Assembly (NCBI RefSeq): GCF_914767665.1
Contig: NC_059504.1
Coordinates: forward strand, 48,019,720 to 48,083,719
Reading direction: 5' to 3'
DNA: 64,000 bases
DNA from: Harmonia axyridis
Taxonomy: Eukaryota > Arthropoda > Insecta > Coleoptera > Coccinellidae
Positions 58,496 through 64,000 of this stretch are shown in pieces (the stretch's first letter is position 1; each line of letters opens with the position of its first letter). Position numbers and translations under genes: made by a program. The notes beneath the pieces are model-generated. The model was not told where the DNA came from, did no database searches, and worked only from the letters and a program-made list of their open reading frames with translations.

Positions 58496-59954
58496 ATCAT
58501 CAAGTAAGGCGTAGATTCGTTATAATTTGTGAATATTCGAAATCACTTCATACTTCTGGCATTGTAATGTGCTGTTAACAGAATTAGACAATATTTCATG
58601 GAACATCAAATGAAATTTTTTACGCAAGCTTCTCTCTTTAAAGATTCCTTAAATTTCAGTTGTCAATTTGAGGATATTATGTAGTTCAATAGAATAGACA
58701 GTTTTTAATGGTTCACCGGAAACTGGAAAATCTTTTGAAATAAATGTTTTTCTATTCAAATGGTTCAGGAAACAAGAAAAGAGGAAAAATAATATATCAT
58801 CAGTTCAGTAGTAACAATTCCATAACCCATTAAATACATAATATACCTTCCAGATTTGATTACCAGTCCCATCATGTCAGTTAAATTGAGCCTTATTTGC
58901 CTACCCTCACTAGCAAATTTCCAATCAAGTCCTATTTTCATAGAACGACGACATTATTAAGTTCCCATGACCACACAATGTGACATTGCTGTATAGCTAC
59001 CCCACATAATATTGCGTTATCACCAAAACCACACGTCCAAAGTACAAACTCACTCGCATATCGCGGAATGTATTGAAATTGATTTCCAGAACACGCGTGG
59101 AAGGGAACACTGGCATCAAATTTCCCCTGTTGCTGGGGTATATAACTTTATTAGAATTAACCGCCATGAATAAAATAAGTTGAATAGAAGGATTAATCTA
59201 AAAACCACACCTGCTAATTTTGAATTTCGGTAATTGGTTATAAATTTACCGGTATTTCTTCATAATTCACCTATCATAATGTTAGAAAATTCCTCAGAAC
59301 AATAGAATTTATATCTACTAAAGAGTAAAGACTTTATTAAGCAGGGGGAATTTTCAAGAACGAACCACCCTTACAAAAGGACAAACTGTGGGATCCTGCA
59401 GTTGAAGGCTTTTTATTACCTTGGTGTATAATCTACTCTTTGTTATAGACTGGAAATACCTTAATTTGCAAATGAACGATGGTGCAAAGTTTTGATTTGT
59501 TGCTAGAGCCCCAACCAGTAGTAGAAAGATCTGTGCTGACTTCATGAAACTCATAAAAACCGGATTTTTTACTATTTGATCTGAATCATGCGTTTTTATA
59601 ACACCCACTAGAAGAAGTGTAGAAGTGAAACAACCTCCTTGAAGCCATCTCAGATACTGGGGTTCATTAGAATTCTGGAACTGGGGAACGACTGATGACG
59701 AGAAGAGCTCTGTAGACTTCAAGATATCGGTTCAATGAAACCCCCTTAAATCTAAATCTAATCTAAAATCTCGAAAACTGATTTTGCAACAGTTTGAATT
59801 ATCAACGATAGTTATCAAGATACGTTTCTGCAAAAATGGGCAATTTTTTTTTCAAATAACGATTTGCCCAGGGCCCAGAATGATCTCAAACCGGCAGTGC
59901 ACATTTCTTGTAATTTGGTGAGAATGCTTCTTTTTATAGTCTCGATATAAATAG
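58496..59954. other. Non-F1 filling between two F1 ends
   Basis: AT-rich sequence unrelated to the F1 body. It includes a 122-residue minus-strand frame (59354-59722) without recognised motifs. Together with the flanking F1 ends it makes a 2.5-kb unit bounded by two 5' termini. Confidence 0.4.
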
Positions 59955-60896
59955 TCGCAAGATAATCTTGTGGCATTACATTTTAAATATGATTTCTGGC
60001 ATATGACCGCCACGGCTGGCTCGGATGTAGTCCAATCTGGACGTCCAATTTTCGACGACTTTTTCCAACATTTGTGGCCGTATATCGGCAATAACACGGC
60101 GAATGTTGTCTTCCAAATGGTCAAGGGTTTGTGGCTTATCCGCATAGACCAATGACTTTACAAGCCCCACAGAAAGTAGTCTAGCGGAGTTAAACCACAA
60201 GATTTTGGAGGCCAATTCACAGGCCCAAAACGTGAAATTAGGCGGTCACCAAACGTGTCTTTCAATAAATCGATTGTGGCACGAGCTGTGTGACATGTTG
60301 CGCCGTCTTGTTGGAACCACAGCTCCTGGACATCATGGTTGTTCAATCCAGGAATGAAAAAGTTAGTAATCATGGCTCTATAACGATCACCATTGACTGT
60401 AAAGTTCTGGCCATCATCGTTTTTGAAGAAGTACGGACCAATGATTCCACCAGACCATAAAGCGCACCAAATAGTCAGTTTTTCTGGATGTAACGGTGTT
60501 TCGACATACAATTGAGGATTAGCTTCACTCCAAATGCGGCAGTTTTGTTTGTTGACGTAGCCATTCAACCAGAAGTGCGCTTCATCGCTAAGGGACGTAG
60601 TGCGCGATACGTATTCCGCACAGAACCATTATTTTCGAAATAAAATTGCACTATTTGCAAGCGTTGTTCAGGCGCGAGTCTATTCATGATGAATTGCCAA
60701 ACCAAACTGAGAATAAATCACTTGACAGTTAAAAAAAGTGTTAAACCGGTCGCCATCTCGAACAGTAATGCCAACTTTATGTGGGTATTTGTCAAAATTA
60801 TTTTGGTTAACGAATCACTTGACAGCTGTAAAATCGGTCACCATCTTGAACAGTAATGTCAACTTAAAGTTATATACCTCGAAAAAAAACACCCGT
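59955..60896 (-). mobile_element. F1 mariner-like element, copy 7 (3' end lost)
   Basis: An inverted F1 copy. The right end is the element's 5' terminus (CACCCGT then TA at 60897-60898), but the left side stops at TCGCAAGATAATCTTGTGGC and lacks the last about 110 bp, including the 3' terminal repeat. The transposase frame 60158-60568 holds NGYVNKQN, ELWFQQDGATCHTARAT, DLLKDTFGDRL and GLTPLDYFLWG, where the third catalytic Asp is Gly. A frame change at about 60170-60180 carries on to KSLVYADKPQTLDHLEDN. The leader near 60720-60870 is partly duplicated. Confidence 0.88.
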
Positions 60897-60898
60897 TA

Positions 60899-62279
60899 TT
60901 ACTGGATTCAATGTGCCTACTTAGTTTTTTGGTTTATAAGGAATATGCTTACGTTACCCATTCAAGAATGGGATGAGTGTTCTACCTCAGAAATCAAACT
61001 TGGGATCGGAACGCCGTCAATTCAAGAGGTTTTTGTTTGATTTGCCCTGTCTTCCAGCCACAAACCTATTATCCAAATTCTGTCGATTGCACAATTCTTC
61101 GAAAATCCCTCGTGCAAGAACTGTATAAGTTATGAATATCCAGGAAAAAATCCCCGATCCCTCAATCAGCGCATTACGGACGCAGGAGGTCAGGACGAAA
61201 AACTCCATTTTCGGCGTCTAATATTTGATCCGCCATCATCCGGGTTAACGACAGGGTCGAGAGAAGAGGGGACATCGGGACTAGAAAAACGTCGCTTTCG
61301 AACAATCTACCGGCTTAGGACGGAAGCCGCCCGGCAAATATATATATCGGAAGCGACGTTGCTCAGATCCCGCAGATTTAAGATTCGGATCCCGGAAAAC
61401 TCGAAATAGAATTCCACATTTTCGATTGTTTCCTACCGGGATCGGGGCGAGTTGGCAAAGTTGCGGGGTTGATCCGCGCTAGGGATTAAGGAATCCGGGA
61501 CGCCGATCGGGAGCTCATTAGGCGTCTAATGCAATTATCTTGGCGGTTAAAATCTGCTGATTAGGTGTGCATCCGGAGGATTCGCTTAAACTTGCCGGAA
61601 TGCGATCGCTTATTTCTCTGCGCTTTCATGAATTATACGGGGTTTACCAATAGTCACTTAGGAATTCTAATGGTCATGATCAGTTAACGGATTTAATGCA
61701 ACATAGCAATGGATATGTGCAAGAAGGATGCTAAAAACATATAACATTTAAAAAACTACTTTTTCTGCTATTGATAATAATATAAAATCTTCGAAATTGA
61801 ATGACATTTATGTAGGATCCAGTTATTGTTCCCTGTAAATAATTGAGATGGTCAACAGGATGTTTGGAGACCTATTATTTCTTCAAGTGTCGAGGGCATG
61901 ACAGTTTCAATGAATTTACAGGGAACGAATTGTTATTGTACATATAATGTAAAAAGGATGTGTTATTCTTCGGGGTGGTGAAGATGTGTCATGTCGGTTG
62001 TAGAACTTGAGAGATTTACTGGGGTTAGGAAAGATCGAAGAAAAGACGGTTATACCAGATGTGTCACATCTGTGTATCAGGTTCTAGTCCTTCGAGAATA
62101 TTCGATTTCCAGGAATTTGCGAAGTGCTTTGTGGGCGGTACGGCAGAACTCTTTAGTGGACTAGGGGATGGTACTCTCCCTAAGGGTGTGGTCAAGCCGG
62201 AAGGAGGGGAGGATATTCAGAGTGGACGGGGTAAGTTGCGGTCAGGGGACGAAGTAAGTTCGAGTCGTGAGTCGTAAAT
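60899..62279. other. Unassigned interval with GC-elevated block
   Basis: 61.2-61.65 kb is GC-rich with homeodomain-type TAAT and ATTAGG motifs and no coding signal. It lies upstream of the visible neuroligin exons and may be a conserved non-coding block. The rest is unassigned. Confidence 0.3.
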
Positions 62280-62341
62280 AGTTGTTTAAACTTCAAAATA
62301 GTTTAATTATTACTTAAACCGAACAAAGTCACGGAGAAGAA

Positions 62342-62785
62342 GTGGAGAGGCCAGGTAATCGAATCATACCTCTAGACGATCGATTAACCAAGCCTACATT
62401 TATTCTATTTACACTTTTTATTATGTTAATATTACTTGTATTGCTAGACAGTAGCTTCAAAATTACCGTTCTTCAAGAACTCCAAATTAAAAAACGTCTG
62501 CGGGGTCAAATTAATAAAGCATATCTCGGCTACTTTGTACATACAGCAATAAGAACGGGGGAAAACCTCGTGCTCGAAGGGAAAAGACCCAGAGGAAGGT
62601 TTCTAATGAGGTGGAAGGATAGATTGAAGCAAATGACCAGGTACTCAATACACGAAGCAATACATCTGGCACAAGATAGAATTCCATGGAAGCAGCAAAT
62701 TCGAACACATACCGGAAAATATCACTACACCCTCACGAGGGTAAAGACTGGGAAGGGAAGGAGACAGTACCGTCTTGAGATTTAA
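62342..62785 (+). pseudogene. LINE C-terminal fragment
   Basis: A 147-residue frame. Its start contains a hydrophobic stretch (FILFTLFIMLILLVLLDSSF) that is probably translated element or flanking sequence rather than a real membrane helix. From about residue 70 it reads HTAIRTGENLVLEGKRPRG, RFLMRWKDRLKQM, IHLAQDRIPWKQQIRTH, which resembles the GRP-x-RW/W-x-R tail of non-LTR retrotransposon ORF2 proteins. There is no RT catalytic part. It is probably a 5'-truncated fragment. Confidence 0.55.
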
Positions 62786-62830
62786 CATTTTGAAAAACTG
62801 ATTTTTTGAAATGAAACTGTAGCCTTTGCA

Positions 62831-63275
62831 GAGCTTTTCATAAAGAGGTTTTATTTTTAATAGCCCGCTATCTGTCATTTTTGACAAGCATTTTTGACAA
62901 GCAAACAATAGGCCATCAATAAACATGGAACGATACATGCTTCAATAATGCATTGAACTCGTTAAAATATACTGTAAATGAATTGAAAATGTTGCAGTCA
63001 CAGTTCGCTGAATTAAAGCACATATGGGTTCTTTGAGCTGTTGGGGCATGTTAGTGATGTGGAGAATAAAAACTGTCTGTGTCGCTCAACAGCAACTGAG
63101 AATATTGCTGCTATGACCCGTAGTGTTGACGAAAACCTAGGTTTGTCGATACCTCATCGATATTAGAAATTAGGCATTCTACATATAAACATTACATATA
63201 AAGACTTGTTAACACAAGAACTCAAGCAGATAAATCACCAGCAAGGTCATATCTTCTCTGATTCAAAATAACTAC
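62831..63275 (+). mobile_element. F2 mariner-like element, 5' half
   Basis: An inexact terminal region (GAGCTTTTCATAAAGAGG) is followed by an ATG near 62923 that reads MERYMLQ, then, with interruptions, ENIAAMTRSVDENLGLSIPH and LTQELKQINHQQGHIFSDS. These blocks are typical of the helix-turn-helix/linker part of mariner transposases. The copy is full of stops and stops matching before the first catalytic Asp. Confidence 0.6.
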
Positions 63276-63646
63276 TCCATTAATATTGAGTGTAATTATT
63301 TCAATGTCACTAATATATTTCAAATAATACGCCAGAAGGGCAGTTACTAATCGTTGTGCTATCGAGAATGGTAGCTATAGACTGTCGTTATTCATGACAA
63401 AATGGAAACATGATACTCGAACGTGCCACTGGACCGAAACATGACGTTTTTAGTGAATTATGTTATTAATCAATGTTTGAAATTAGTTGGAGTCCATTCA
63501 AATGGACTTTTGGGCAACTGGATACCTGTTACATTCACATGTAGCAATTGTATTCGCTAATTATTTGCGATGTTGGACACGGAATATAATTATTGTATAC
63601 TCGATAAGAATATACAGTTCGGAAAAATAAAATAGAATAGTAATTT

Positions 63647-63763
63647 ACGTAACAAGTCCAGAAAATAGGGTTTTTTTGGACGAATAGACAAAATTCCAGG
63701 ACGAGCGTAAGCGAGTCCTGGAAGTCTGTGAGTCCAAAAAAACCATTTTCGGGCGTGTTGCGT
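63647..63763. repeat. Hairpin near window end (double stem)
   Basis: Outer arms 63647-63681 and 63730-63763 (AGTCCAGAAAATAGGGTTTT with AAAACCATTTTCGGGCGTGT) and a perfect inner 9-bp stem (TTCCAGGAC at 63694-63702, GTCCTGGAA at 63715-63723) surround GAGCGTAAGCGA. It resembles the other hairpins in architecture. Minus-strand frames here are by-products. Confidence 0.7.
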
Positions 63764-63920
63764 ACAATCTTTTTTCGGCAACCATGTAAAATAACAATAT
63801 CGCTGCTGCTTTCCATATATTATTGCGATTGCGATAAAAAAACATGCAAATTTTTGACAACTAATTTCATATGAACTGTCAGCCGTTATCTCGGTTGCTA
63901 TGGATTCTATGATTCTTTTC

Positions 63921-63960
63921 CGGCCTAGTCCGGGAAGTACGTACTTTCCGGACTAGGCCG
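63921..63960. repeat. 40-bp near-perfect palindrome
   Basis: 63921-63940 and 63941-63960 are inverse copies with one mismatch in 20 (arm CGGCCTAGTCCGGGAAGTAC). The last bases of the window repeat CCGGGAAGTG, so the element probably continues beyond 64000. Confidence 0.9.
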
Positions 63961-64000
63961 GGAAATGCTACTTTCTCAGAGAAAAAGCGTCCGGGAAGTG

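Noticed and set aside
59354..59722. 122-residue minus-strand open frame
   Set aside because: No motif, splice signal or repeat partner recognised; it lies inside the AT-rich filling of the F1 composite and could be chance.
62342..62470. Possible membrane protein suggested by a hydrophobic stretch
   Set aside because: The same frame continues into a LINE-type C-terminal tail, so the hydrophobic part is probably translated element or flanking DNA.

Overview
The window is AT-rich arthropod (insect) nuclear DNA, not microbial. It carries spliced genes with GT/AG junctions, a eukaryotic tRNA-Asp, several families of mariner-like elements, LINE-type retrotransposon debris and an interstitial AGGTT/TTAGG repeat of the insect telomere type. 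An insect, possibly a beetle, is my best guess; the order cannot be fixed from the sequence alone.

Only two protein-coding host genes are firmly recognisable. On the plus strand, 31.5-41.2 kb is tramtrack (ttk), a BTB/zinc-finger repressor. One shared exon (BTB domain plus an AT-hook-like stretch) ends at a GT donor at 32409. It can join any of three downstream terminal exons, all in the same splice phase: a p69-type zinc-finger pair, a p88-type pair, and a third pair that I do not recognise from the two classical Drosophila isoforms. On the minus strand, 46.3-55.7 kb holds the last three coding exons of a neuroligin (end of the cholinesterase-like ectodomain, transmembrane segment, proline-rich cytoplasmic tail). 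Its upstream exons lie beyond the window. ttk and neuroligin are convergent.

The remainder is mostly mobile DNA and introns or intergenic sequence. Family F1 is a mariner-like element with AAGGGTG/ACGGGTG ends and TA target sites: five end-to-end copies, one copy lacking its 3' end and one 5'-end fragment. Most share the same internal deletion. Family F2 is a second mariner-like family with AGGGTTTTCC-type ends (about six copies or fragments), one of which is split by a LINE. Two 5'-truncated LINEs with ATT-repeat tails lie at 4.5-6.3 and 18.5-19.8 kb, and smaller RTE-like and RNase H fragments lie at 52.3, 53.9 and 62.3 kb. The 8.2-kb last intron of neuroligin is a sink for such elements, including a broken tyrosine recombinase.

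The most unusual layer is structural: many long imperfect hairpins and fold-back repeats (8.1-9.0, 10.2, 12.5-13.0, 16.2, 17.0, 20.1, 27.6-27.9, 30.6, 46.9-48.5, 51.0, 53.55, 63.65 and 63.92 kb). Several share an architecture with the hairpin beside the tyrosine-recombinase remnant. That suggests, without proof, a family of hairpin-ended elements. Stretches 6.6-8.1, 9.6-10.2, 14.8-16.2, 21.7-23.4, 23.6-26.2, 41.2-43.2, 44.6-46.0 and 55.8-57.1 kb hold nothing I can assign.
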